From: Terana coerulea
Lineage: Eukaryota; Basidiomycota; Agaricomycetes; Polyporales; Phanerochaetaceae
DNA length: 64,000 bases
Direction: 5' to 3'
Assembly: GCA_024811115.1 (NCBI GenBank)
Contig: JAKOGH010001043.1
Span: 124,001-188,000 of the forward strand
Shown: positions 45,670 to 57,158 of the stretch, piece after piece
How the letters are laid out: the number at the start of each line of letters is the position of its first letter
How positions within the stretch are numbered: position 1 is the first letter of the stretch
The notes under the pieces: generated by a model
Databases searched by the model: none
Told to the model about the DNA's origin: nothing
Seen by the model: the letters and a program-made list of their open reading frames with translations, nothing else
Made by a program: the position numbers and the translations under genes

Positions 45670-46295
45670 GGCCACCGAGTCGGTTCCTACCATGCAAGCT
45701 GGGTTGGCAACCATTCGCACTCGCCTCGCTGGCCTCAAGTACCTCCGATTCCCAATCTTTGGGCCACGACGACAAACTCTTTCACTCACCGACGACCTCC
45801 GAGTCGGTCTCTCTTGCCTTTGGGCAGCCCGTCCTTCCACGCCGACGACCTCCGAGTCGGCTCTTCCACCACCTGCAATGTGTGCTCCAGCTGTCCCGCG
45901 GTTTTTGCCGTCGTTCCCGTCAACATCTACCCTCTCGTACCGACGACTTCCGAGACGGACTCCTTCCATATACCGACGCCCTCCGAGTCGGTTACCGATA
46001 TATTTCCATGCAAGCTGGGCGCGCAGCTACTTACATTTGGTGATATTGAGTGCCTCCGGTCCTCAATCCCTCTGCTTCAATGACGAACTCTTTCACCCTC
46101 CGACAACCTCCGAGTCGGTTCCTTTCTGCCTTTGGACAGCCCCTCCTTCCACGCCGACAACCTCCGAGTCGGCTCAGCCACCAGCTGTGTGCTCCATTTG
46201 TCCCGTCGTTCGTCTCAGCGTCGTCACCGCCAAAGCCTCCCTATGATACTGATTTCCGAGTCGGTGTCCGTCGTCCTCATACCGACGACCTCCGA
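45670..46295 (+). repeat. Array of nine CCGAGTCGG-type sites within a 326-bp-period duplication
   Basis: The sequence (GACGACCT)CCGAGTCGG or a one-base variant occurs near 45675, 45800, 45850, 45949, 45982, 46109, 46164, 46247 and 46285. The core is an odd palindrome (CCGA-G-TCGG) and reads as CCG-N3-CGG. Two larger imperfect copies sharing CATGCAAGCTGGG (45691 and 46017), GACAAACTCTTTCAC-like text and TTTGG(G/A)CAGCCC start 326 bp apart. All three plus frames stay open for long stretches, which I read as a composition effect. Confidence 0.8.
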
Positions 46296-46559
46296 GTCGG
46301 TGCTCTCCAAATGCAACTGCGCTTGCCATCTGCATCAGCTCGCTGGCTTACGAGCTCCTCCACCGGAACCTCTTCATACGTATGCTAGCAGTGCGTGGCT
46401 CTACGCATGCTAGCCACTCCCTAGAAATAGTCTGAGACTATTAGGGCTGCTTAGCTCTGTATATCTAGTCTACTCTCCTTCGGACTGGGAATTCTACGAC
46501 GCTGGACGCCATCGAAGTTGCTGCAGCACATCAACTCCCTCTCAATGTCGGCTAATATT

Positions 46560-46790
46560 GGCGATGACCCCTCTGGACCTCTCACTGGCTCGCGCTCAAT
46601 GGTGGATCCTTTGACCCACCGACCCAGTTATCGCAGGCGGGTAACCTTCAGACCTAGGAGCTGTCTGCGCTCAGTGCCGACAACTCTTGTCCGCAACTGT
46701 TTTGAACCTCCCACTGGTTCGCGTACAATGATGGATCATCCGACCACCACCCCCGCCCTGGAAGGCGGGCATCTCTCCAGGTCTCTTACA
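46560..46790 (+). repeat. Imperfect direct repeat
   Basis: Two related segments: GGACCTCTCACTGGCTCGCG..ATGGTGGATC (about 46573-46612) and GAACCTCCCACTGGTTCGCG..ATGATGGATC (about 46703-46742), roughly 130 bp apart. Non-coding as far as can be seen. Confidence 0.6.
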
Positions 46791-46942
46791 GAACCGCGCT
46801 TAATAACGACTTCCTGTAGCCGTTTCCATCCTTACTTCTTCGTCACTTGTATGTTCATGTATCTTGATATCTTCTGGCAACATTTGGTATCTCACATACA
46901 GTGTTCCATGTCAAAACTGTTGTCTACGCAATATCCATCAGG

Positions 46943-47685
46943 TAAGGCTCCAACCCTTTACTTTACCTTTACAAAATATTTGTAGTTAAAGAGTAAAGAG
47001 TAAATAAAGGGTATTAAACAGTTTATAAAGAGTAAAGACTAGTTTATAGAGTGTTTCCGCACCAAGTCCAGGGCTGCAGAAAGTATAGTTACCTACAAAG
47101 CCACAAATAAATTTTCAGATTTTCTACTACCTCTGTTGCGGTGTGGTTCAATGAGAAGGAGGTCTTCTTGTCGATATCAACTTGAAAGCAGAACAGTTTT
47201 GCTTGCGCGGCGGGCCGGCGGCTGCTGGGCTGAATCCAAGAGCAAATTTTCAAGACTCAGAAGTTGTTCAGGAAAGATCCATGTCAGGAGTGTCTCAGTA
47301 GCCTCCTATCAACTATCAGCAGCAACTATCACTGCTGACGTGCGCCCTTACGAAGATGTTGGTTCAGCGTTGAACGAGCACCTAGGCAGGGCAATATCTC
47401 CGAGCATTATCCGCCACTCGCTGCAGCGCATCCGAGTCCGTGCTGCGTGTTTGACCTTGTCCAAGATGTCGGCATGATCAGACATGTTGTTGCTGCACAA
47501 CAGTCTACACCTACATTATTGTCTGGACACTTGCAGCAATGAACTGTGTGCCCCAGGCGATACCCTTTACATACTCTTTACTAAACAGTTTACACCCCTT
47601 TACGGCCGTTTTGTAGTTTAAAGGTAAAGGTAAAGAGTTGTAAAGGGTTTAAAAGAGTAATTAAAGTAAATGGTTGGAGCCTTAC
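46943..47685. mobile_element. Non-autonomous DNA transposon (743 bp) with terminal inverted repeats and 6-bp target duplication
   Basis: Left end GTAAGGCTCCAACC (46943-46956) and right end GGTTGGAGCCTTAC (47672-47685) are exact inverse repeats of 14 bp, extending with mismatches. The direct repeat CATCAG flanks both sides (46937-46942 and 47686-47691). Both subterminal regions are AT-rich and packed with CTTTAC/GTAAAG hexamers in both orientations, like transposase-binding repeats. No transposase frame inside. The superfamily is not assigned: a 6-bp duplication does not fit hAT (8 bp) or PIF (3 bp). Confidence 0.85.
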
Positions 47686-47691
47686 CATCAG

Positions 47692-48049
47692 GAATACACC
47701 CCGCTGACTGTAAAGCATAGTCAAAATCATATCGTTGACCATCCCGCCTGTGCTTGAGTATCCAACGGTTCTTGCTAAGATTGCGAAAGGCATAACCCGG
47801 ACATCCGTAGAGGAGGACAAGTTTAATCTTGTACCTTGAAGTTCCACCGTCTGACTAGACTGGATCAATTTGTAACGTGCTCGTGCAAGCTATAGTAAAT
47901 CTTAATACGGCACCATTCGAACAGGTGGGTGTGCACTGTGCAGCTGGCTGGAGTCATTATCTATCGTTCTGGAAGTTAGAGAGTCGGGAGCCGGGAGTCG
48001 GCGGTGAACAAGTCGAAGCAATGCGAAAAATAAGTAATGACGCAAAAAG
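47692..48049. other. Unassigned sequence between the transposon and tRNA-Ser
   Basis: No gene or clear repeat seen. Confidence 0.45.
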
Positions 48050-48143
48050 CGTCACCTGAGCGATTCGAACACTCGCGTGCAAAGCACAACCGCTGACAGC
48101 TACGAATAGCAGGCGATCCCGTTAACCACTCCGGCAAAGTGAC
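48050..48143 (-). tRNA. tRNA-Ser (anticodon GCU), intron-containing
   Basis: Minus-strand gene. Acceptor arms GTCACTT/AGGTGAC pair fully with a G discriminator. The D arm has AGTGGTTAACGG. The anticodon loop CTGCTA is followed by a 12-nt intron (TTCGTAGCTGTC), then A and GCGGT, which pairs with ATCGC. A long variable arm (GTGC/GCAC) and a T arm (GAGTG TTCGAAT CGCTC) identify a class II serine tRNA. CCA is not encoded, as expected. Confidence 0.9.
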
Positions 48144-48256
48144 TTAAAGGGTGCGTTGTGCCTATTTATATACTCGGTTTGCTAGATGGGGCAGGGTATC
48201 GGCGGTCAGTGCGGAGGGCGGGTGTCGGTCTCTGCTTCTCTCTCATTACACTCGGC

Positions 48257-50893
48257 ATGCTTGACCACTGCTCGATATCTCACAAGGGTACTTCCTATCC
48301 CGTTCTTTCTTGCATTTGTGGCTCACCAAATAACAGGTGGGGTTGTCCTCTGGTCACGCTCCTTCACACCTGCTGCTTCTCAGACCGCCAACTCTTCCGC
48401 CTCTCCCGTAAACTCGCTCATCCGGGATGCACTCATAGAGGGTCGCTCGGCAGAATCCCACTTTGAGAAGGATGGTTATGCCGTGAAGTGGTCATTCGTA
48501 AATGATCTCAGAGCTCATTTTCGTGGTGCGCTTGCTCTGTCGCCTGTTAGTCTGTTTCACAGCTAAACATAATGTTTAGGTCGCATACCAACGTATCCTC
48601 CAGCTCACCTATGTCGACGAGCTGCTCGCCGCTCTGAAGGCTATATTTGTCAAGATGTTTCATCCATTTCTCACCACATTTGTGGCCTCTCTACACGCAT
48701 CCTCATCTGCTGCCGCGGTGAAGGTTGCGTCATCAAGCACAGCGTCCGAGACAACCCTCTCTTGGGACTTCGCCAGCACATTTTCCCAATGGGACAGCGT
48801 GTTCAATAATTTGCTCAAGACATTGGAGGCAAAGGGCCGTGAAGGTGTGTTAACAGCCTTGCCGAGGGTTTATGTGTATGCTAAGCTTTCATACAGGAAC
48901 GCAAGTCTCGGCTGAACCACATCGCTCCTCAAGCACAACTTCCCGTTGACCCAAGTCCGGTATCTGACTCTGACGATCAAAGCACCAGTGCGTTTGCATA
49001 GTGCTTCATTTGTCCAGCCTAACTTCGGTCTGCGAGACTAGTTCCCTCACAAGCAGTGACGACTGCTGTCGATGAAGAACAAATCGCACGAAATGTGCAA
49101 GCCCTCAAAAATCGATTGAAACCGAAGGGCTCAGCAAAGGGGGGTGCAAGAAGGGGGGTGCGTGGGGCGAGTGCAGGGTACGGGAGTGGGTTGGACAGTG
49201 TCCCGGGCTCTGAGTGCGTTAACATCCCCTTTATCAGCCTTGTTACCCTTGACTCCTCCTCCATCATCCCGCAAGCCACATCACTCTCGCATGCATATAT
49301 TTGTGAATGAATTGGCTGACGATAAGCATTATTTCGCAGCTCGGATACACCATCGAAAGCAGCAAAGAAGTCCAAAGCGAAAGTCCAACGCAAGTGGGGA
49401 GACCAGGCACCCTCTGAGAGCGACATGGCTTCTCTGGATTTCAGCTACATCGAAGTTGATTCCCCGGCTTCTGAGCGTGGCGCTCTTGACCTGAATGCTC
49501 TGGTGGACCAAGCATCCTTAGGCACAAGGACTGACACCGGATTGTACGAAGTCAAGGATTGGGAGTTTGACGCATCTCCTTCGTCCTCCGTGGCTGCAAC
49601 AGCCAGCACGCCATCGACCTCGAAAGGGTCGCTCGGGACACTTTCCAATCTCTTTGGAAAGCTGACAGGCAGCAAGACGCTGACACAAAGCGACCTTGCA
49701 CCTGCCCTTGAAGGGATGAAGCAGCACCTCATGAAGAAGAATGTTGCGAAGGAGATTGCGGATAAGGTGGTAGAGGGTGTCGGCGAAGACCTTGTCGGGC
49801 GACGCATCACAGGGTGGAATGGGACAAGCACCGCAGTCCGCCAGGCTTTGTCGGCGAGCTTGACGAGGATACTCACACCGAAGACAAGTACAGACCTCAT
49901 GCTTTCCATCCGCAGCAAGCTGTCGGAGAACCAGGCGAACACGATCGGTGGGCAGGCCAAGAAAGACCCATACAGTATCGTGTTTGTGGGAGTTAACGGC
50001 GTTGGGAAAAGCACGAACTTGAGTAAAGTTTGCTTCTGGCTTGTGCAGAATGGGATGAGGGTGTTGATCGCAGCTTGTGACACATTCCGGTGCGCGCCCC
50101 CTCCTTTAGAACTATAATTTGGCTGTATTAATCATGCTCACTACAGGAGCGGCGCAGTCGAGCAGCTCCGGGTCCATGTTCGTAATCTATCTATGCTCGG
50201 TGTCAACGGAGCGACAGACAGTAAAGGCCGTGTTGAGCTCTATGAGAAAGGTTACGGCAAGGACGCTGCAGGTATTGCCCGTGAAGCGATTGGTTACGGT
50301 ATGTTATCCAGCTGTTGCCTACCTGTTGATCGCTCTGCTCACATGCGTTCATGCACCTCAGCGAAAGAGCATGACTTCGATGTCGTCCTCATCGACACTG
50401 CCGGCCGTATGCAAGATAACGAGCCGCTCATGCGCGCTCTAGCGAAGCTTGTCTCGACGAACAGCCCGGACAAGATATTGTTCGTCGGAGAGGCACTTGT
50501 AGGCAACGAAGCTGTCGATCAATTGACGAAGTTCGATCGGGCGTTGAGGGACTTCTCGAGTGCGTCGACAGGCGGCTACGGCGGCGGCGGGAAGGAGAGG
50601 GGTATTGATGGGATGATTGTAACGAAGTGGGACACGGTTGATGACAAGGTACGTCTTTTCGTACAGAAGAGTTTCACGGTGTTGATGAATCCTTTGTACG
50701 TAGGTCGGCGCGGCACTGTCGATGACATATGTCACTGGCCAACCTATCGTTTTTGTTGGATGTGGTCAAGTAAGCTCACTGATAATATTCTTATGTGCCA
50801 GTGATGCTGACCATTCTCGTGCTTCACAAGACTTACACCGATCTCCGCCAGTTACGGGTCTCAAACGTCGTGCAAGCCATCCTGAATGATTAG
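48257..50893 (+). CDS. SRP101: Signal recognition particle receptor subunit alpha (one apparent 1-bp insertion)
   Basis: ER-membrane GTPase that docks SRP-ribosome complexes. The ATG at 48257 gives MLDHCSISHKG. After a 49-bp intron the text runs GVVLWSRSFTP, VNSLIRDALIEGR and YAVKWSFVNDL (SRX domain). Then comes VAYQRILQLTYVDELLAALK. Between these, NDLELIFV is broken by one extra base at about 48510 (CTCAGAG for CTCGAG). The linker has RKWGDQAPSESDMASLDFS. The NG domain follows: KNVAKEIADKVVEGV, P-loop VGVNGVGKSTNLSK, AACDTFR, SGAVEQLRVHVRNL, DTAGRMQDNEPLM, TKWDTVDDK (G4) and TYVTGQPIVFVGCGQ, ending RVSNVVQAILND. Introns between are short and canonical, though two in the linker near 48850 and 49160 are approximate. 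Confidence 0.92.
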
Positions 50894-51199
50894 TGTTCTA
50901 TGTCTTGTGTTGTGTTTCTTGATTCATTCCCACCATTTAGGAAATGTTAGGGCTCGCAGCTGTTGTAACTACCAATCGTCTCCCAGTCTCGAGGTGGATA
51001 CTCTTTCAAGTCGCTACTAGTTAGAACTGTCAGTTGTCTATAATAGACTAAATTCCTGAATTCCTCGTAGACTCAGGAGACAGAGCAATGTAAATTCTAT
51101 CGTGTGTTAGTAATGCTAAGTACTAATTTTAAAGTAGTCGGTAGTAACTTGTAAGTACGGTGGAAAAGTTTAAACTTTACACTGTACAGTGCAGTGATG
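50894..51199. other. Intergenic downstream of SRP101
   Basis: AT-rich, no gene seen. A short palindrome CACTGTACAGTG lies near 51180. Confidence 0.45.
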
Positions 51200-51204
51200 T
51201 GAAA

Positions 51205-51535
51205 GCCGCTGGATATCCATCACAGCCAGTGTTTATCCATTTTGCTGCCATGGTCTGGCTATACTCGGCGTGGTTTTGATGATGGGACGGTGGTTATTCT
51301 CACGCTGGATGGCAATGCCAAACGGCCGTGCTTCAGCGCTTCGCGGTAATCAGCACGTGATCAACGTCCATGCTCAAACGGGAAGGACGCCCGTGGACAG
51401 CTTCTGATTGGTTGAGCATTGGCCAGCCAGGCGTGGGAATAACCACCGTGGTTTTACGGCCAATGGATATCCACTGGATTTCCACAAATCCACTGGCTTG
51501 GCGAAACGGTCAACCAGCTGGTTTCACATCACTGG
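51205..51535. repeat. Imperfect inverted repeat (foldback element) beside tRNA-Asp
   Basis: GACGGTGGTTATTCTCACGC (about 51287) is inverted as GCGTGGGAATAACCACCGTGG (about 51431). Further out, GGATATCCAT-type and CCAGTG blocks are also mirrored (about 51211-51250 and 51462-51500). The two arms are of roughly 120 bp around a short centre. It resembles a foldback or MITE-like element; no target duplication was pinned down. Confidence 0.55.
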
Positions 51536-51603
51536 TACAGTGCGCACACTTGAATGCTTGGACGTTCAAAAATATCAGTTCACCAGGAAAGAACCAAGTG
51601 TAT

Positions 51604-51685
51604 CTCCCTGGCGGGGAGTCGAACCCCGCTTTCGCGCGCACCAATCAATGACAGGCGCGTGTACTAACCGATATACTACCAGGGA
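51604..51685 (-). tRNA. tRNA-Asp (anticodon GUC), intron-containing
   Basis: Minus-strand gene. TCCCTGG pairs with CCAGGGA with a G discriminator. The D arm carries TAGTATATCGGTTAGTA. The anticodon stem CGCGC/GCGCG flanks loop CTGTCA, with a 10-nt intron (TTGATTGGTG) after position 37. The T arm is CGGGG TTCGACT CCCCG. The sequence is close to other fungal tRNA-Asp genes. Confidence 0.92.
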
Positions 51686-51805
51686 TATGAATTGACTCGC
51701 GTTTTGCATTACAAGACATTGAAAGCAGCGAGCAGAGCCCTCAAGTACAGCTTGATTGAATGACTGTAGTGGACTTTGCTACTCTGACCTCACCGGATAA
51801 CCGCG

Positions 51806-52383
51806 ATGTTCTTACTCTCACTGGGCTGTATTCCTCGCCTTGCTCCGACGCTGCGGCATTCCAGTCGTCTCTTTCATCTTTCTAGCATACGCAACGACCT
51901 TGTCGGTCCTCCTGACCCGGTGTCTAACCTCCGCCCCGTAATCTACGACGATGCTCCCTCGCAATCCGAAGACGCGACGCGACACCCGTATTCTCTGAGA
52001 GAGTTCAAAGGTGACACACGCGAGTACCAGTGGAAGGTGCAACGCCAGGAACTCGATACCCTCAATCACACGTTCTGGGCTGATGTACGTCTCTCTGGGC
52101 TTACTGCGCCATATTGTCTCTAAACTATGCTTAGAGCAACACTCGCTTCAACGCCGCTTTAGAAGCCCACCTGTCTTCCTTGCCGGAGTCTAGCACAGCG
52201 TATGACAAGGAGCTTGCTATGTCCCAGTTCTACGGCGCGTGGGTCGCCCAAGAGCAAGACCGCCAGTTGACGTACAACAAGGGATGGCGCGAGCGGAATT
52301 GGAGGAACATCTCACTGGAGGCAAAGGTGAAGTACCAGAAGCTGCTCGCCAGATTTGGGTTGGGGGATGGCCAGAGTGCATGA
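51806..52383 (+). CDS. COA8: Cytochrome c oxidase assembly factor 8 (APOPT1 family)
   Basis: Mitochondrial protein that protects complex IV assembly from oxidative stress in animals. Exons 51806-52084 and 52135-52383 join in frame. The N-terminus is Arg/Ser-rich without acids (MFLLSLGCIPRLAPTLRHSS), a typical matrix presequence. Family marks follow: LVGPPDPVSNLRPVIYD, a Gln/Trp-rich helix (EYQWKVQRQELDTLNHTFWA), NTRFNAALEAHLSSLP, and the C-terminal MSQFYGAWVAQEQDRQLTYN with GWRERNWRNI. About 175 residues, close to human COA8. It converges with NUP133, stops 98 bp apart. Confidence 0.85.
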
Positions 52384-52481
52384 TGTCGAGGTGTACATGA
52401 GAGCACAAACATTGGGCAGCAAGGACAGTAATACAAGTAAGGATATGCATTTGAGGCAAGTCCGACGCGACGGCCTTGTAC

Positions 52482-55400
52482 CTACTCCCACACCTCCTCA
52501 GTCTCAGCCAGCTCCCTTACCCTCTCCACCACATCCTCCAGGCCCAAACTCTCCAGCGTCCGGCCCTCCCACTCATAGTCCCGCACAATACCCTCAACCT
52601 CCTCGTCCGGCATACCCGGCCACCTACTCTGCACCTGGCTCGGATTCGGCGCAAGGACGGCCTCTTTTGGAAGCAGAACGAAGCCCTCAATTTCGGCGGC
52701 TTGGGGTGTGTTGATGGTAGCTTGGAAAGCGCGGAAGAGTGCGGTAGAGAGGAACCGGCGTGTGATCTCGGCGTCGGTGGCGTTGGCGGTGTGGCGGATC
52801 GTGGTCCAGCTGCGAAGAAGGTACCGGGTAAGCCACGAGTAAAAGAGAGGCGTACTAGGGTTGAAAAGAGTAAAGATGTGACTTACTCGTCGTGTAAATA
52901 GATTCTTCTCCACACACTCCTGAACGCGTTCACTTGCCGTACTTCAGGGATCTGTAATACGTGGATGATGAGCGGCTTTGCAGTGGCAAGTGAAAGAATC
53001 CTGCATACCTTCGCATGCGCGAGTAAGCGCAAGGCCGTCACATAGTCACCTCGCTCCGTTTCATCGTTATTATCCTTCAAGCTCATAACGTCCGCCATCT
53101 CCTCCACGCTAAGAGCCTTTCCTTGTAGCAGTCTCTTCACCAACTGCTTGAAGATTCCAGTCGTCCATCTTCTACCTTGGCCGAGCAGCCTCGATGCCTT
53201 CGCTTTAGCGATGACCTCTACTTGCTGATCTAAGCTTTGCTTTCCACGGGCGTTGCTGAGAGCGTCACGGAGGTTGGCCACAAGGTTCTCGTGCACTGAC
53301 ACAAAGTCGAGCCCGTCGTGGAAGGCTGTATATACGTCTGTTTTAGGGAGCTGTGAGGGAAGAAGTACAGAGGTTGCGTACAATCAAGCACACGCTCATC
53401 GATGGAAGAGTCGCTTTCCTGGACTTGTGCGAGGTAGGAGAGCTTGCCGATGCTCAACATGAGCTGACGACCCATATCGAACAAAATAGATATAGTTAGC
53501 AAGGTTTGACTTAAATACCAAGAACACAAGTTAGACTTACGTGCTTCGCGCTCAGTTCGCCTGCATTCTCCGCCTCTTCCAGCAGTGAGTTGGAAGCCTG
53601 GGCATACCGACCCCTACCAACGTCGTGGATCCATGAAACGTTCGGGTAGTGGTGTGAAGCGAAGAACTTGTCGAGGTATGCGCTGAAGACGGGTTGATGC
53701 TCCTGCGCGTATAGAGTACGGACTTCGCCTACGGCACAGGGGCACGAGACTCGATCAGACACAAGCACGAAAGTAGACTGAAAGCAGCTCGTACCGTGCT
53801 CAATGTACCACGCCACAACCTCTTCCGCAAAGTCGTCCTTGTACTTCTCCAGGTACGCCCACACACGCTTGACGTACGGGTTCGCCTCGGGCGGGTACAC
53901 CGTCTCGCGGTGGCACAGGCTCGCGAGGCTCCGGAAGTCGCGGTACTTCTCCGCGAGCGCGAACGCCTCCTCGACGAACGCCGCCCGCCGCAGCGTCTCG
54001 AGCACGGCGGGGCGCGCCTGCCGGAAGCGCTCCTGGAACTGCGCGAGCGCGCGTCCGCTCGCCGCGTCCGCCTGCGCGATGGGCGACGAAAGCCAGGATA
54101 TCCACTCGTTGAAGCATCCGAAGAGCGTACCGGCAAGGTCCGGCAGCTGCTGCAGCACGGTGGCGCGCCAGGTGCCGTGGGGCGCGTCCGCGGCGTTGGC
54201 GGGTATCTCAAGGAGTTTGGCGGTCAGGTCGAACAGGTCGGAGACGATGTCGATGACGGTTGGTTCGGACGTCCACGGTTGGATGAGCGGTAGTTCGATG
54301 CCGTAAACGCGTTGGTTGTAGTTGCGGTAGTCCACCGCGGATCGCAGGACAGTCTATCGATGTGCAGGATGTCAGTCAATGTGAGCGTGGTTGAGCTCAG
54401 AATATGGCGTACCAAAACGGCGTCGTTGGCCTGAGGCAAATTTTCAGCCAAGTTTTGTGTGATCTCGTAGCTTGACCGGCGTATGACATCGTGAACCCGT
54501 GGAAGAATGGCACCAAGCTCCTGGGCCTTCAAACGGAAGAACGCGCGCATAAAGTCCTCGTGGTGTCCCTCCCCAACATCCCGCATATACGAGTGCACCG
54601 CATCTGTGAGAACATTATGTGGATGGCCTGACCTATATGACGGGTGAATGGATGAAGAAATGGGCGGAGCAGGGGGCGCACCCGAGAACTTCATTATGCC
54701 TCAGCCACAGCTGTTGAGAAGCATATAGCTTCTCTGCATCTGTCGCCAGCCGCTGCCGACTCCTCTGGCTTATCTGCGCTCGTTGCCGTACATTACTTCC
54801 GATGGACTTTGACGAGAGAATATCGATCATACCTTTGTCAGCACCGCGTTGTCGTTGATAAATTTGATGAGGAAGCTCAGTCGCTCCTTCCTATGCGTGA
54901 GCTGCGCTTGCAAATCGTGATTCGGTCGAACAACGCTCAAGTCTGTACGGGTGCATCAAGATCTGTTACACGCAAGCCACGGCACTGAACGGTACTCACC
55001 AGATTCCAAAATTGCCTGGCTAAGCTGTTCGGCTCCAGACATCAACGCCTCTTCGTCCACGTCTGGCGGGAAGCTGAAATGCAGTGGATTCTACGTGCTC
55101 GGTTAGCACACACACGATGTAACCAAGAGCGACGAACCTCGGGATGTGAGCCATAAAGGATGGCCTGCGTCATTGTGGACTTGATGATGTGGGCTTTGCC
55201 AGTACTGTTGCCACAAATGCAATATTCAACATTGCAACCATTTTTCACTATAATATCTGAGGCACTTACGTGGCTTGGAAATGGGCTACTTGTTCCTCGT
55301 CCACGGACACCTTCATCAGGGTCGCTGCAGTCACAACCATGAGGTTGCTCTCGTCTTCGCGAAGTACACCGACGCCCAGCGTTCTGTCACTCGCAGACTT

Positions 55401-57158
55401 GAGCTCCAGACGATCGGTATACTCTGTGTCTGGTACGCAGGTACAAGTCGTGAGGTTCGCAGAGCAGAGTCAAGCATCCCCTCGACGTACCAGGTGCGCA
55501 AAGAACGACCGTGTCTCCGAACTGTATGGAAACAACGCCACCACGCAGGAGAAGCTGCATTCTTGGGTGCATGGGCGCACCTGAGCTGGAAGTCTATTAC
55601 AAGCAATGTCACGCTGAAGTCCACGAAAGAAAACGGGAAGGTACACACGCTCTGGTATGGTACCTTCTGTACTTTCTTCTCGACGACAGAGAAGACGCCT
55701 GCCGAGTAAGACAGCGCGATAATAGCATATATGCGCTTGGGAAGTGGGGCGGCGTCCACAGCCATCGTTTCCTCCCTGGCCCGCGAACGATACCAGGACG
55801 AGTAGCTCGTTTGCACTATTAGACGAGGGCACAAAGGGAGGGTTAGTCTCAGCCTATTGACACTTGAAGACTGTGTTTGACCTCGTGACCTGAAGGTCAA
55901 GCAGCTCCAAGTCAAGTTCGGCTGCGTCCAGAGATGCAGCTGAGGGGAACTTGGCCTGGATCTGGGGAGATATCAACCCCGCAACGTCCTCGTCCACAAT
56001 GAGCTCTTCCCAGCCCTCGTTCGACATGTTCCACCGCTGCACCCGGAAGTCGATCAGCGTCCACACGTCCCTGCCCGAGGAGTCTTGGGGCCGGTCGTGC
56101 ACAGAGACGGCGTTGATGTTGCCCGGCTCGACCTGAGTGTCATTAGACGCGAGGAAAGTCGGAAACAGACGAGAGAAAGAGAGTAGGGATGTCGGACGAT
56201 TGAAGGCATGTGAGGTCACTTGGTACTTCCCGGCGGTCGAGCTGAGAACAAGGCGGAATAAACGGCCAACCGAGGTCGATACAACAAATGTTTGCGACTG
56301 ATAATAACTCTCAGTCCCAATTTGTATGGGGCATAGCAAATAATAAACACGTACGTCCGCCCTTGTAAGGGTCGTCGCCCTCTCGTCGGAGCTCAAGGGG
56401 AGGGAAGTCCTAGAAGAAGGCTCGCCCCCAGCTAACCCCATACCAAGGCTATCCCAGAAGTGAAGGATGCCTCCAGGCGTAAGTAGTATCAGGCCAGGTT
56501 CTCTGACGGTGCCATATGGCACTAATGCGTGCAGCGATGTGTCCATGGGCAGTGGCTGGATGTCTTGTGGGCATGCAAAGATATAGCATGTTGGAGTGCC
56601 AGTGAGAGCCTATATATTGCTGCGTAAACAACTGGAGGGGATTCTCGGACCCTACTTACCTGGGAGTAGTTCCAAACGAAGCATTTCTCGGCGGACGCAA
56701 CGAGAGCAAACCCTGCCGCAGTGTCCACCTCTCCCGTCCACGCATCGTTGTAAAAGTCTGGCACAGAACTCTTAACCAATAGAGTTACCCACACTACCAT
56801 CCCGACGTACCCGCATTCCGCAATAGCAGCTTCACCTCCGCCGGTAAATGCGCATAGAATGCAACCTGCAGCTCCTCCGACTTCGCGAATACCGTGTCCA
56901 CCCTCAAGTTCCGGTCCGCCACCAGGTCCGCCACGTCGTCCACTTCCATCCCACTCCCCACAGACTCATCGTCCTTCACAGAGGTGAAGCGGTCAAAGGC
57001 CCGCAGCGGCGTGTTCTGGCGGGATAGGCCCCGGCTGGGGCCTGGCCCTTTCGGGGCGGCGCTGCGTCGGCGGGCGACGGGCGGCGAGAGCTCCTGCGAG
57101 GCGGCGCGTTTGTAGACTGTGCGCCGTGGCGCGGGGACGACGCCACACCTTGCATTTT
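52482..57158 (-). CDS. NUP133: Nucleoporin NUP133 (one apparent 1-bp insertion; start uncertain)
   Basis: Y-complex nucleoporin. About 18 short-intron exons. The N-terminal part is basic (PAPRRTVYKRAASQEL) then beta-propeller: FYNDAWTGEVDTAAGFALVA, CFVWNYSQ, PTCYIFACPQDIQPLPMD, LILLTPGGILHFWDSLG and SIQFGDTVVLCAPG. Helical solenoid: HPENPLHFSFPPDVDEEALM, LTHRKERLSFLIKFIND, LATDAEKLYASQQLWLRHNE, FMRAFFRLKAQELGAILPR, then HPYVKRVWAYLEKYKDDF-like text, GRYAQASNSLLEEAENAGEL and RWTTGIFKQLVKRLL, ending ETEEVWE. At 55780-55782 (+ strand CCC) one extra base separates LLVLVSFA from REETMAVDAAPLPKRIYAI. The first ATG (near 57158) is one frame off the conserved start, so the 5' end is unsettled. The gene is divergent from PRCC. 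Confidence 0.85.

Noticed and set aside
45585..46388. Three overlapping plus frames of 112-184 codons
   Set aside because: All three frames are open at once and follow the repeat period, as expected from composition of a duplicated GC-rich repeat.
53796..54306. Long plus-strand frames antisense to NUP133
   Set aside because: Mirror of GC-rich coding DNA; Arg/Leu-rich without motifs.
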